Source: Nodosilinea nodulosa PCC 7104 (lineage in GTDB: Bacteria > Cyanobacteriota > Cyanobacteriia > Phormidesmidales > Phormidesmidaceae). Taken from it: a stretch of 64,000 nucleotides of DNA. How positions within the stretch are numbered: the first letter of the stretch is position 1; every line of letters starts with the position of its first letter. A program made the position numbers and the translations under genes. Under the pieces are notes generated by a model that was not told the origin of the DNA, did not search any database, and saw nothing but the letters and a program-made list of their open reading frames with translations. Below, piece after piece: positions 34,968 through 43,829 of the stretch. Location of the stretch: positions 3,218,540 through 3,282,539 of the forward strand of contig NZ_JH976537.1 of assembly GCF_000309385.1 (NCBI RefSeq), in the 5' to 3' direction.

Positions 34968-35861
34968 TTAAACCGCTTTAGAGCTCACAATTTGCATACT
35001 AATATCTAGCCACGGAGCACGGGTAACTGGGGCGCTGGTGGAGATAAAGTCCACCCCCGTCGCGGCCATGGCTCCCAGCGTCTCCAGGGTGATGTTGCCA
35101 GAAGCCTCTATTTTGACCGCTGGCTTTTTCTCGCGGATGCGCGCTACGGCTAGCTTCATCATCTCGGGGGGCATGTTGTCGAGCATGATGACGTCTACCG
35201 GACAGGCGATCGCTTCGTCTACCTCCTCCAGGGAGGTGGTTTCGACCTCCACCGTCATCGGGTAGGGAATAGCCGGCCGAATCTGGGCAACCGCCGCCCG
35301 AATTCCCCCAGCGGCAGCGATATGGTTGTCCTTGATCATCACGGCATCGTCTAGGCCCAGGCGATGGTTGACGGCACCGCCAACTCGGCTGGCATACTTT
35401 TCGAACTGGCGCAGGCCGGGAGTCGTCTTGCGGGTGTCGACCAGCTGCGTCGGGCTGTGGGCCAGTTGCTCGACGTACTGGCGGGTGGCGGTGGCAATGC
35501 CGCTCAGGCGCATGACCAGGTTTAGGGCTACCCGCTCTCCCGTCAGTAGAGCCGCCAAGGTACCGCTAATTTTGGCGATGGTGGTATCTGCGCCGCAGGG
35601 CTCGCCGTCGTCTATGAGCGGTTCAAAGCTGAGCTTGTCGTCAAGCCGCTGAAAGAGGCGACGCGCCATGGGCAGTCCAGCGATCACGCCGGGGGCGCGA
35701 GTCACCCAGAGAGCCTGGCCTGGCTGCTGTACCAAATCTCCCAGCCCGGTTGTGGTCCAATCGCCACGGCCCACATCTTCGTGCAGCCAGGCTTGCAGGT
35801 ACTTATCCAGGCTGCCATCGGGTATGGACATAGAGGGATTGCGGGGAGCGTTGAGCGGCAT
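34968..35861 (-). CDS. nadC: Nicotinate-nucleotide pyrophosphorylase (carboxylating)
   Basis: A 297-residue enzyme converting quinolinate and PRPP to nicotinate mononucleotide in NAD synthesis. Diagnostic parts: LHEDVGRGDWTT, ALNLVMRLSGIATATRQYV, DTRKTTPGLRQFEKYA, GGAVNHRLGLDDAVMIKDNHI, VEVETTSLEEV and EASGNITLETLGAMAATGVDFIS. An internal Met at 35831 could be the real start, since the first ten residues are not conserved. Confidence 0.95.
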   Translation of the reverse strand: MPLNAPRNPSMSIPDGSLDKYLQAWLHEDVGRGDWTTTGLGDLVQQPGQALWVTRAPGVIAGLPMARRLFQRLDDKLSFEPLIDDGEPCGADTTIAKISGTLAALLTGERVALNLVMRLSGIATATRQYVEQLAHSPTQLVDTRKTTPGLRQFEKYASRVGGAVNHRLGLDDAVMIKDNHIAAAGGIRAAVAQIRPAIPYPMTVEVETTSLEEVDEAIACPVDVIMLDNMPPEMMKLAVARIREKKPAVKIEASGNITLETLGAMAATGVDFISTSAPVTRAPWLDISMQIVSSKAV

Positions 35862-36024
35862 AGGGCAAGGTTTTTAGAGATGGCGTTGTGGACTGGCGAT
35901 CGCGGGACACCCCCTCTAAAGTCGCAATTTCTGTCACAGCCAGAAATATTGTGCTACTTTACGGTTAATGCCGCTGTTACGGCAGCTAACTCTACAGATT
36001 TTACCGTGTAGGATTCAGGAGGTG

Positions 36025-36102
36025 ATGCCCATGCAAGAGAGTAGTAAACGTGTGGGTCTTCAGGTTGAGATCAGCCGGCTGTGCGCCGGGGCTGTGCTCT
36101 AG
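36025..36102 (+). CDS. Very short frame with an excellent ribosome-binding site (tentative)
   Basis: AGGAGGTG (36017-36024) is a near-perfect complement of the 16S rRNA tail. It precedes ATG 36025 directly and ATG 36031 at six bases. The frame encodes 25 or 23 residues (MQESSKRVGLQVEISRLCAG and a few more) and ends in TAG. It overlaps a candidate structured RNA, so it may be a leader peptide, a dual-function RNA, or chance. Confidence 0.25.
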   Translation: MPMQESSKRVGLQVEISRLCAGAVL

Positions 36103-36195
36103 CTTCAGTGTTAGTTGCTACGGCAATTAGCTAAGCTCTCGAAGCTGGCTGAGTAGGGTTCCTCCCGGCAGTCAGGTTCAACCTAAGATCCAACT
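36050..36195 (+). ncRNA. Candidate rod-shaped structured RNA (6S-like?)
   Basis: A long-range stem pairs GGTCTTCAGGTTGA (36056-36069) with TCAACCTAAGATCC (about 36178-36191). Inside, GCCGGGG pairs with TCCCGGC, AGCTTC (36101) pairs with GAAGCT (about 36140), and a tip stem TTAGTTGC with GCAATTAG is capped by a UACG tetraloop. This nested rod, some 145 bases long, recalls 6S RNA, which mimics an open promoter. I cannot confirm the family. A GC-rich hairpin follows at 36199. Confidence 0.5.
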
Positions 36196-36198
36196 AGA

Positions 36199-36240
36199 CC
36201 GCCCCTGCTTCGGAAGCTTGTCTTCCCCTGGCAGGGGCGG
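36199..36240 (+). terminator. GC-rich hairpin after the candidate RNA
   Basis: CCGCCCCTGC and GCAGGGGCGG are perfect 10-bp arms with a 22-base loop. No T-run follows directly (ATAGCGTTTAAA), so it may be a 3'-end stabiliser rather than a classical terminator. The rest of the gap 35862-36441 holds no gene. Confidence 0.5.
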
Positions 36241-36441
36241 ATAGCGTTTAAAGGGGCATTGGAAGTGCTTAAACAGGTGATTTAGCCTTGATTTGCCCCT
36301 CAGTATCACGCAATCTCTTTAGAAAAATAGGCTTTTGAGGCAATAGGCGAATCTCAGCGAAGGCCTATCTACGCTTCTGTACAGATATAAGTTTTGATAG
36401 ATGTCAGTAGCATGTGGGGTGTAGCTACTCCCTAGGCATCT

Positions 36442-36723
36442 ATGGCCACTCTCCTCAGCGATCGCGATATTCAAGCTCATCTCAACCAACTCCCCGGCTG
36501 GAGCCTACAGGGCAAAACCATCATCTGCACCCGCACTTTCCAGGATTTCGTTGCCGCCATCAACTTTGTCAACCAGCTGGTCGAGCCTGCCGAAGCCGCT
36601 GGGCACCATCCCGATCTGCAAATTTCCTACAACCGCGTAGTTATCAGCCTCTCCACTCACGACGCTGGGGGGCTAACCGAAAAAGATTTCGCCCTGGCAA
36701 AGACTATCTCCACCCTAGGATAG
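36442..36723 (+). CDS. 4a-hydroxytetrahydrobiopterin (pterin-4a-carbinolamine) dehydratase
   Basis: 93 residues with the family core IICTRTFQDFVAAINFVNQLVEPAEAAGHHPDLQISYNRVVISLSTHDAGGLTEKDF. The three active-site positions are in AAGHHPD (His-His) and STHDAGG (His). It recycles oxidised pterin cofactor. In cyanobacteria it is also suspected to act in photosynthesis-related pathways. ATG 36442 starts MATLLSDRDI. Confidence 0.95.
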   Translation: MATLLSDRDIQAHLNQLPGWSLQGKTIICTRTFQDFVAAINFVNQLVEPAEAAGHHPDLQISYNRVVISLSTHDAGGLTEKDFALAKTISTLG

Positions 36724-36754
36724 ATGCCGAAATTATTACCCTCGCATCCAAGGG

Positions 36755-36782
36755 ACCATATTGGCTTAACCATATTGGCTTA
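36755..36782 (+). repeat. Perfect 14-bp tandem repeat
   Basis: ACCATATTGGCTTA occurs twice head to tail between the pterin dehydratase gene and the first porin. AT-rich sequence with TTAACTAAGTTAATTAA follows, likely within the porin promoter region. Confidence 0.8.
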
Positions 36783-36950
36783 ATGGTGCGTTAACTAAGT
36801 TAATTAAAGCTTCTTCAAAACACCGTCGAGCCTTAAAACGCCTCTCATTCTGCGCCTGTGGGCATCCTCTATTCTCCTGAAGAGGTCAGTTTTGTTACTT
36901 CTGCTACTGAAGTTTCTGACCTTTTTAATGGTGTGAGGAGAAAATACCGA

Positions 36951-38411
36951 ATGGCTAAGTTATTTTGGCAATCACTGCTGGCTGTGCCCGCTGCTCTGGG
37001 TGCGGCTGTGGCTGTTTCTGGCTCTGCGATCGCGGCCGATGCTGCGACCAACGTTCAGGTCAGCAACTTCGATCAAGACTCGGTTCAGCTGGCTCAAATC
37101 ACCAGCGTGTCTGAACTGACCGACGTACTGCCCTCCGATTGGGCCTTCCAGGCATTGCAAAGCCTGGTTGAGAACTATGGTTGTATTCAGGGCTACCCCG
37201 ACCGCACCTTCCGGGGACAGCGCAGCCTGACTCGTTTTGAGTTTGCCGCTGGTCTAAATTCCTGCCTGGATGTGATCGCTACCCTGATTGCCCAGTCCGG
37301 CATCAACCCCGACGACCTGGCGACCATTCGTCGCCTGCAAGAAGAGTTTCAGGCTGAACTGGCTACCCTGCGGGGCCGCGTGGATGCTCTGGAAGCTGAT
37401 ACCGCCACCCTGCGCGCGCAGCAGTTCTCCACCACCACCAAACTGCGTGGTCAGGTCGACTTTCACTTAATTACCCCCATCGACACCATTCCTGGAGAGA
37501 CCAGCACCAGCGTTGCTTCCCGTGCCCGCCTCAACTTCGACTCCAGCTTCACTGGTCGCGATCGCCTGCGCATTCGCTTGCAGTCTCGCGACGGTAACGC
37601 TATCAATCCCTCTGGCCTGCGCGGTTTGGCCAACGGCGGCAGCAGCGACAACTTTAATATTTCGGTTGACGACTTCTACTACAGCTTCCCGGTTGGCAAT
37701 CGCATCAAGGTAACCGCCTCTGCTCGGGGTCTACAGGGTGATGACTGGGTAACCAGCACCATCGTGCCCTTCGATGGCCCCTCGGTGGCCGACGCTGGTG
37801 GCCCTGCCTTCTACGAATCTGGTGGCAGCAGTTCCAATGGCGCTGGAGTGGGCGTCAGCATCGCCTTCACCGACAACCTCGTGTTCGATGCTGGCTACAC
37901 TGCGGGCAACCCCGGCGCTACTAATCCATCGGTGGGTGTGTTTGCTGCCACCAGCCAGAGCTATATTGGTCAGCTCAGCTACCTCAGCGATGGCTTCCTG
38001 GACGCTGCCTTTGCCTACATGCACAACGATCAGTCTGCTATCTTCCAGGGTGGTAACCCCGGTGCTACCGATACCTTTGCTGGCCTTGTCAACCTTGACT
38101 TTGGCAACTTCTTTATTGCCGGTCACGGTGCTTACCAGACCTTCAACGGCGGCAATGACTTCAGCTGGACCGCTGGGGTTGGCTTCAACGACCTCTTTTT
38201 GGAAGGGGCTCAGTTAGGGGTTTATGGTGGTCAACTGCCCCAGCGGACTGGACGAACTGAAAATCCGGTTCTGGTGGAGGGCTACTACCAAATTCCCTTT
38301 AATAAGTTCCTGACCATCACCCCCGCAGTCATTTACGGTGATACTGGCCTAGCTGGTGTCACTGACCAGACCGGGTTCTGGGGCGCCCTGCGGGCTACCT
38401 TCCGGTTCTAG
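36951..38411 (+). CDS. SLH/OprB-type outer-membrane porin, copy 1
   Basis: A 486-residue outer-membrane channel. Signal peptide MAKLFWQSLLAVPAALGAAV to SAIAADA; SLH domain about 55-115 (SDWAFQALQSLVENYGCIQGYPDRTFRGQRSLTRFEFA), which binds wall polymer; a coiled coil near 130-175; then a carbohydrate/iron-type OprB barrel ending in the C-terminal aromatic RATFRF. ATG 36951 follows GTGAGGAGAAAATACCGA, identical to the leader of copy 2. Cyanobacterial homologues have been tied to uptake of inorganic ions, including iron; the cargo here is unknown. Confidence 0.93.
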   Translation: MAKLFWQSLLAVPAALGAAVAVSGSAIAADAATNVQVSNFDQDSVQLAQITSVSELTDVLPSDWAFQALQSLVENYGCIQGYPDRTFRGQRSLTRFEFAAGLNSCLDVIATLIAQSGINPDDLATIRRLQEEFQAELATLRGRVDALEADTATLRAQQFSTTTKLRGQVDFHLITPIDTIPGETSTSVASRARLNFDSSFTGRDRLRIRLQSRDGNAINPSGLRGLANGGSSDNFNISVDDFYYSFPVGNRIKVTASARGLQGDDWVTSTIVPFDGPSVADAGGPAFYESGGSSSNGAGVGVSIAFTDNLVFDAGYTAGNPGATNPSVGVFAATSQSYIGQLSYLSDGFLDAAFAYMHNDQSAIFQGGNPGATDTFAGLVNLDFGNFFIAGHGAYQTFNGGNDFSWTAGVGFNDLFLEGAQLGVYGGQLPQRTGRTENPVLVEGYYQIPFNKFLTITPAVIYGDTGLAGVTDQTGFWGALRATFRF

Positions 38412-38425
38412 CGCTGGGGTTTGCT

Positions 38426-38462
38426 GGGGGCTTTGTAAACGCCTTGGCACCACAAAGCCCCT
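38426..38462 (+). terminator. Hairpin between the tandem porins
   Basis: GGGGCTTTG and CAAAGCCCC form a 9-bp stem 15 bases after the copy 1 stop. No T-run follows, so partial read-through into copy 2 is possible. The gap 38412-38842 has no gene and should carry the copy 2 promoter. Confidence 0.5.
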
Positions 38463-38842
38463 CAGCCTGGAGGCTCTCTACTTCATGTCACACATCACAT
38501 ACATCTATATGGAGCTTGTAGATACAGTCGTAGCTGCCAAGTATTGATCTATGCAATCTTCTCTGATCTCCTCGTACCGTTAATCTGGCGTGTATCCTGG
38601 GAACCTTGGGTTGGCAGTGCTCGTCCTTGAAGCAGTTAGATGAACTCTGGTGACTAAGGCCAAACTCATCTAGCCGACACAGAGCATATCTGCTATTGTT
38701 GGTTTTGGATGTACGTAAGGTTCGCCTACTCTGACTTGTTAGTGGGTCAAGTATGCGCCTTATCGATAGGGATGGTTTCGACCAAACCTGCTGGTAGGTA
38801 CACAAATAAGCCTTGTTATAAGGTGTGAGGAGAAAATACCGA

Positions 38843-40297
38843 ATGGCTAAGTTATTTTGGCAATCACTGCTGGCTGTGCCCGCTGCTCTGGGTGCGGCTG
38901 TGGCTGTTTCTGGCTCTGCGATCGCGGCTGATGCTGCGACCAACGTTCAGGTCAGCAACTTCGATCAAGACTCGGTTCAGCTGGCTCAAATCACCAGCGT
39001 GTCTGAACTGACCGACGTACTGCCCTCCGACTGGGCCTTCCAGGCATTGCAAAGCCTGGTCGAGAACTACGGTTGTATTCAGGGCTACCCCGACCGCACC
39101 TTCCGGGGACAGCGGAGCCTGACTCGTTTTGAGTTTGCCGCCGGTCTAAATTCCTGCCTGGATGTAATCGCTACCCTGATTGCCCAGTCCGGCATCAACC
39201 CCGACGACCTGGCGACCATTCGTCGCCTGCAAGAAGAGTTTCAGGCTGAACTCGCTACCCTGCGGGGCCGCGTGGATGCTCTGGAAGCTGATACCGCCAC
39301 CCTGCGCGCGCAGCAGTTCTCCACCACCACCAAACTGCGTGGTCAGGTTGATATGCACCTGGTTACCCCCATCGACACCATTCCTGGAGAGACCAGCACC
39401 AGCGTTGCCAACCGTGCTCGTTTGAACTTTGACTCCAGCTTCACCGGCAACGATCGCTTGCGCATTCGTTTGCAGGCTCAGAATGGTAATGCAGTAAATC
39501 CTCTGGGCGGCTTGGCTAATGCTGGCGGCAACGACAACTACAACGTTACCGTTGACGACTTCTACTACACCTTCCCCGTCGGCAATCGCGTTACCGTGAC
39601 GGCTGCGGCTCGTGGTCTCCAGGGCGATGACTGGGTGACCAGCACCATCGTGCCCTTCGATGGTCCTTCCGTTGCAGACGCTGGCGGTCCTCAGTTCTAC
39701 GATGTTGGCGGCAGCAGCTCTAATGGTGCTGGTGTTGGCGTCAGTATCGCCTTTACCGACAATCTCGTCCTCGACGCTGGCTATACCGCTGGCAACCCCG
39801 GTGCTAGCGATCCTTCTATCGGTGTGTTTGCTGCCACCAGCCAGAGCTATATTGCTCAGCTCAGCTACCTCAGCGATGGCTTCCTTGACGTCGGTGCTGT
39901 TTATGAGCACAACGACCAGTCTGCCATCTTCCAGGGTGGCGCTGCCGGTGCTACCGACACCTTTGCTGGTTTGATCAACCTTGACTTTGGCAACTTCTTT
40001 ATTGCCGGTCACGGTGCTTACCAGACCTTCAACGGCGGCAACGACTTCAGCTGGACCGCTGGCGTTGGCTTCAACAACTTCCTGGCTGAGGGTACTCAAC
40101 TGGGTGTCTACGGCGGTCAGCTGCCTCAGTTGGTTGGCCGGGACAACAATCCCTTTATCGTTGAAGGTTACTACGAGATTCCCTTCAACCAGTACCTGAC
40201 CATTACCCCTGCGGTAATCTACGGCGACACCAACCTGACTGGTGTTGGCGACCAAACTGGTCTGTGGGGCGCTCTGCGTGCTACCTTCCGTTTCTAG
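38843..40297 (+). CDS. SLH/OprB-type outer-membrane porin, copy 2
   Basis: 484 residues, nearly identical to copy 1 from the signal peptide through the SLH domain and coiled coil (about 175 residues, differing mostly in silent bases), then diverging in barrel loops: MHLVTP for FHLITP, NDNYNVTVDDFYYTFPVGNR for the equivalent stretch, and LTGVGDQTGLWG near the end. It arose by tandem duplication. ATG 38843 has the same ribosome-binding leader. A strong terminator follows, so it ends the unit. Confidence 0.93.
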   Translation: MAKLFWQSLLAVPAALGAAVAVSGSAIAADAATNVQVSNFDQDSVQLAQITSVSELTDVLPSDWAFQALQSLVENYGCIQGYPDRTFRGQRSLTRFEFAAGLNSCLDVIATLIAQSGINPDDLATIRRLQEEFQAELATLRGRVDALEADTATLRAQQFSTTTKLRGQVDMHLVTPIDTIPGETSTSVANRARLNFDSSFTGNDRLRIRLQAQNGNAVNPLGGLANAGGNDNYNVTVDDFYYTFPVGNRVTVTAAARGLQGDDWVTSTIVPFDGPSVADAGGPQFYDVGGSSSNGAGVGVSIAFTDNLVLDAGYTAGNPGASDPSIGVFAATSQSYIAQLSYLSDGFLDVGAVYEHNDQSAIFQGGAAGATDTFAGLINLDFGNFFIAGHGAYQTFNGGNDFSWTAGVGFNNFLAEGTQLGVYGGQLPQLVGRDNNPFIVEGYYEIPFNQYLTITPAVIYGDTNLTGVGDQTGLWGALRATFRF

Positions 40298-40336
40298 GTT
40301 GATGTAGTCACTGTTTCGGGCTAGGTTTTTCTAGCT

Positions 40337-40374
40337 AAAAAAGGCTCTGCCAACATTGGCAGAGCCTTTTTTTG
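40337..40374. terminator. Strong bidirectional terminator
   Basis: AAGGCTCTGCCAA and TTGGCAGAGCCTT form a perfect 13-bp stem with a CA loop, flanked by A-run and T-run (TTTTTTT). It ends the second porin and the oppositely oriented gene that stops at 40377. Confidence 0.93.
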
Positions 40375-40376
40375 TT

Positions 40377-40799
40377 CTACTCTAGGTTGCTCCTGGCTTC
40401 AGTCCACTCCCCCTGGGGTAGCCACCGTCCTGCTAGCGCGGTAACGCGATCGCGCGTCATAGTGTAAATCCAGGCTGTTTCTAGCGGCTGCTGCTGGGCA
40501 TTGTACACCTGGTGGCGATCGCGCTGATACTCGCTGATCTCGGGGCGATCGGGGTAATATTCCTCAAAGGCGTCAATGGGATATAGGCAAGCAGGGGCAG
40601 AAAATGTCAGGAGTGTGCCGTGGACCCAACCAGCTTCAAGGGTCATGGCTGGGTAGCCTAGCGGTAAATGGTAGAGCCGCCCCACAGCCATAGCCGGTTG
40701 AATAGCTATTGTATAGGGCGCGCAAAAATCGGCAAAAGCGCGTTCTCCCGGCTTTAAAGTACCGTAGACAAACAGGTGGCAGGGGGTATTCATAGGCAA
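40377..40799 (-). CDS. Gamma-glutamylcyclotransferase-like (AIG2/GGCT) protein
   Basis: 140 residues with the defining loop HLFVYGTLKPGERAF, then VGRLYHLPLGYPAMTL, VHGTLLTF and the catalytic-Glu region IDAFEEYYPD. Family members cyclise gamma-glutamyl amines or peptides to 5-oxoproline, or are uncharacterised. The start is either 40799 or the second Met at 40793. It is transcribed toward the strong terminator shared with the porin. Confidence 0.88.
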   Translation of the reverse strand: MPMNTPCHLFVYGTLKPGERAFADFCAPYTIAIQPAMAVGRLYHLPLGYPAMTLEAGWVHGTLLTFSAPACLYPIDAFEEYYPDRPEISEYQRDRHQVYNAQQQPLETAWIYTMTRDRVTALAGRWLPQGEWTEARSNLE

Positions 40800-41115
40800 G
40801 ACGACCAGAGCCTTGGCTGGCTAAATATAGCTCCAGTTTGCTTCAAGGCACAAATCGAGCTATTCCCAGCATCTGCCGCCGAGATGGCTGTCTAGCCGAT
40901 TACCCCGTAAAAGCAGCCTAACGCTCAGGCAGCGTCTGCCATAGGCAGTCGGATAGTATTTCCTATGCTATGAATGAAACTTTATAGAAGGTTATTAAAC
41001 TCATCAAAGTTGAAGCTTAAAGGATTTGATCTACGGATACTTCATGGTGGGAAAAGTAAGGTTAATAGAAAGCTGTGCGCTAAACGTTTAAATCACTGCT
41101 CTGGTTGAATGCCCT
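40800..41115. other. Divergent intergenic region
   Basis: No gene is supported. It holds the promoters of the cyclotransferase-like gene (leftward) and the UDP-sugar operon (rightward). AT-rich sequence runs from 40970 to 41110. No clear palindrome was found. Confidence 0.45.
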
Positions 41116-42093
41116 ATGAGAATTCTGGTAACCGGTGGAGCCGGGTTTATTGGCTCCCACTTGATCGATCGCCTGATGGCCGCTGGCAATGAAGTTATCT
41201 GTCTAGATAACTTTTATACAGGCCACCGACACAACCTGCTGCACTGGCTCGACCACCCCTACTTCGAGGTTATTCGCCACGATGTTACCGAGCCTATCCG
41301 GCTTGAGGTTGATCAGATTTACCATCTCGCCTGTCCAGCCTCTCCGGTGCACTATCAGTACAATCCGGTTAAAACGATTAAAACCAACGTGATGGGCACC
41401 CTGAACATGTTGGGGTTGGCCAAACGGGTGAAAGCTCGATTTTTGCTGGCTTCCACCTCTGAGGTCTATGGTGATCCTGAGGTGCATCCCCAGTCTGAAG
41501 AGTATCGGGGCAATGTCAACCCCATCGGTATCCGCAGCTGCTACGACGAAGGTAAGCGCGTTGCCGAAACCCTGTCTTTTGACTACCATCGCCAGAACAA
41601 CGTGGATATTCGAGTGGCCCGTATTTTTAACACCTACGGTCCTCGCATGCTCGAAAACGATGGCCGCGTAGTGAGCAATTTTGTGGTGCAGGCGCTCCAG
41701 GGCAAGCCACTGACGCTCTATGGCACGGGTGCTCAGACCCGCAGCTTTTGCTATGTCTCTGACCTGGTGGAGGGGCTGATACGGCTGATGAATGGTGACT
41801 ACATCGGCCCGGTTAACCTGGGCAACCCCGATGAATATACTATTTTGCAGCTGGCTCAAACGGTGCAGTCGATGGTTAACCCTGACCTTGATCTGGTCTA
41901 TAAGCCGCTGCCTCAGGACGACCCCCAGCGGCGTAAACCCGACATTACCCGCGCTAAAACTTTCCTGGACTGGAGCCCAACGGTGCCGCTACAGGAGGGG
42001 CTCAAGCTCACCATTGAGGACTTTCGCGATCGCTTTAACCAGGCGGGAACAACTGCGGAACTGCCATCGACCGTGAAGGCTGCGTCCAGTTAG
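41116..42093 (+). CDS. UDP-glucuronate decarboxylase (UDP-xylose synthase)
   Basis: A 325-residue short-chain dehydrogenase. [20 protein letters not shown] binds [41 protein letters not shown] and the catalytic [13 protein letters not shown] with YDEGKR (Tyr-x3-Lys) are characteristic of [25 protein letters not shown] and [10 protein letters not shown] support this over epimerases. It turns UDP-glucuronate to UDP-xylose using an internal redox cycle. The next gene makes its substrate, 115 bases downstream. Confidence 0.92.
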   Translation: MRILVTGGAGFIGSHLIDRLMAAGNEVICLDNFYTGHRHNLLHWLDHPYFEVIRHDVTEPIRLEVDQIYHLACPASPVHYQYNPVKTIKTNVMGTLNMLGLAKRVKARFLLASTSEVYGDPEVHPQSEEYRGNVNPIGIRSCYDEGKRVAETLSFDYHRQNNVDIRVARIFNTYGPRMLENDGRVVSNFVVQALQGKPLTLYGTGAQTRSFCYVSDLVEGLIRLMNGDYIGPVNLGNPDEYTILQLAQTVQSMVNPDLDLVYKPLPQDDPQRRKPDITRAKTFLDWSPTVPLQEGLKLTIEDFRDRFNQAGTTAELPSTVKAASS

Positions 42094-42208
42094 TGAACGG
42101 CTGGCCCCAGGCGGGCAGTTACCTGGCTGTGTGCCTGGGCTAATGCAGTCGATGCGGATGGGCCTGCAGTTGAGTTATCGATAGTACATAAACTAAGGAG
42201 TATTTTCT

Positions 42209-43597
42209 ATGCGTGTATGTGTGATTGGCACTGGCTATGTGGGTCTAGTCACTGGCGTTTGCCTGGCCCACGTGGGCCACGATGTTGTTTGTATTGACGT
42301 GAACGAGGAAAAGGTAAAGCTCATGCAGTCTGGGCAGTCGCCCATTTTTGAGCCAGGCCTGTCTGAGTTGATGCAGTCATCCATGGCGGCGGGCCACCTA
42401 CAGTTTTCAACCGATTTGAAAGCTGGGGTTGAGCACGGTGACGTTCTCTTTATTGCGGTTGGAACCCCGGCGCTGCCCACGGGGGAAAGCGATACCCGCT
42501 ATGTTGAGGCGGTAGCCAAGGGGATTGGCACTCATCTCAACGGTGGCTACAAAGTCATTGTCAATAAGTCTACGGTGCCCATTGGCTCCGGCGACTGGGT
42601 GCGCATGATTGTGCTGGATGGGGTAGCGGAGCGACAGCTAGCCCCTGTGCCTGCGGGGGGCATCCCTGAAACAGTCCAGTCTGAAGTTGTGGCTGATTTT
42701 GACGTGGTTAGCAACCCGGAATTTTTGCGGGAGGGATCGGCGGTGTACGACACCTTTAACCCCGATCGCATTGTGCTGGGCAGCAACAGCCCCCGCGCCA
42801 TCGCCCTGATGAAAGAGCTCTACACCCCCATCGTTGAGCGACGTTTTGCCGAAGATTCCAGCGCGGCGCCCGTGTCGGTCCTCGTGACAGATCTCAGCTC
42901 GGCAGAAATGGTGAAGTATGCATCTAACGCCTTTTTGGCCACCAAGATTAGCTTTATCAACGAAGTTGCCAATATTTGCGATCGCGTGGGCGCTGATGTC
43001 ACCCAGGTAGCTCAGGGCATTGGTCTTGACTCTCGGATTGGCAAAAAGTTCTTGCAGGCGGGCATCGGCTGGGGTGGATCCTGCTTTCCTAAAGATGTAG
43101 CAGCCTTAATTCATACAGCTGATGACTATGGCTACGAGGCCCAACTGCTGAAGGCGGCTGTAGCCGTCAACAATCGCCAGCGCCAAATTATTCTTGAGAA
43201 ACTTCAGCAGGTGCTCAAGATTCTCAAGGGCAAAACCGTTGGCCTGCTGGGGTTGACTTTTAAGCCCGACACCGATGATATGCGGGATGCACCGTCATTG
43301 ATTTTGATTGAGCAACTCAACCGTTTAGGCGCTAAGGTCAAGGCCTATGACCCAATTGTTTCCCAAAGCGGCCTCCGCCACGGACTCACCGGAGTCATTG
43401 TTGAAACCGATGCGTCGCATTTGTCCGACCACTGCGATGCCCTAGTATTGGTGACCGACTGGCAACAGTTTCAAGACCTTGACTACGCCGATATGGCCCA
43501 GCGCATGCACAGCCCTATCCTGATTGATGGCCGCAATTTTCTAGACCGGGAAACCCTGGTGCGGGCTGGGTTTCAATACCATGGTATTGGCCGATAG
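42209..43597 (+). CDS. ugd: UDP-glucose 6-dehydrogenase
   Basis: A 462-residue enzyme oxidising UDP-glucose twice to UDP-glucuronate with NAD. MRVCVIGTGYVGLVTGVCLAHVGHDV is the Rossmann start. NKSTVPIGSGD, SNPEFLREGSAVYD, KYASNAFLATKISFINEVANI and the catalytic Cys in GIGWGGSCFPKD are present. With the preceding UDP-xylose synthase it supplies UDP-xylose and glucuronate for exopolysaccharide. AAGGAG lies before the ATG. Confidence 0.95.
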   Translation: MRVCVIGTGYVGLVTGVCLAHVGHDVVCIDVNEEKVKLMQSGQSPIFEPGLSELMQSSMAAGHLQFSTDLKAGVEHGDVLFIAVGTPALPTGESDTRYVEAVAKGIGTHLNGGYKVIVNKSTVPIGSGDWVRMIVLDGVAERQLAPVPAGGIPETVQSEVVADFDVVSNPEFLREGSAVYDTFNPDRIVLGSNSPRAIALMKELYTPIVERRFAEDSSAAPVSVLVTDLSSAEMVKYASNAFLATKISFINEVANICDRVGADVTQVAQGIGLDSRIGKKFLQAGIGWGGSCFPKDVAALIHTADDYGYEAQLLKAAVAVNNRQRQIILEKLQQVLKILKGKTVGLLGLTFKPDTDDMRDAPSLILIEQLNRLGAKVKAYDPIVSQSGLRHGLTGVIVETDASHLSDHCDALVLVTDWQQFQDLDYADMAQRMHSPILIDGRNFLDRETLVRAGFQYHGIGR

Positions 43598-43630
43598 GTT
43601 GCCCTAGCCAAAGAGTTTGCCGATTGGATC

Positions 43631-43662
43631 AGCCCTGGAAACCCTAGCGTTTTTCCAGGGCT
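43631..43662 (+). terminator. Terminator-like hairpin after ugd
   Basis: AGCCCTGGAAA and TTTTCCAGGGCT enclose about nine bases, followed by TTAAACTC. It lies 33 bases after the ugd stop and fits an operon end, though the T-run is short. Confidence 0.65.
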
Positions 43663-43829
43663 TTAAACTCCTAGGGCGGTAGACTAAAGGAGTCTGTTTC
43701 CTCAGCTGAGGGCGCTGTCCAGCGAAGGAGCTAAGCCCTCAAGCGGCAGAACGCAGGGCCGATAGAAGCCGCAGACGCAATTGGCGGCAGCTAGCTCAGA
43801 TTCACAATTGTCCATTGATCTGCTTTGTT

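Noticed and set aside
39146..40255. 369-residue minus-strand frame opposite porin copy 2
   Set aside because: It is a shadow of the porin codon pattern, with Val/Ala/Gly-rich residues and no family.
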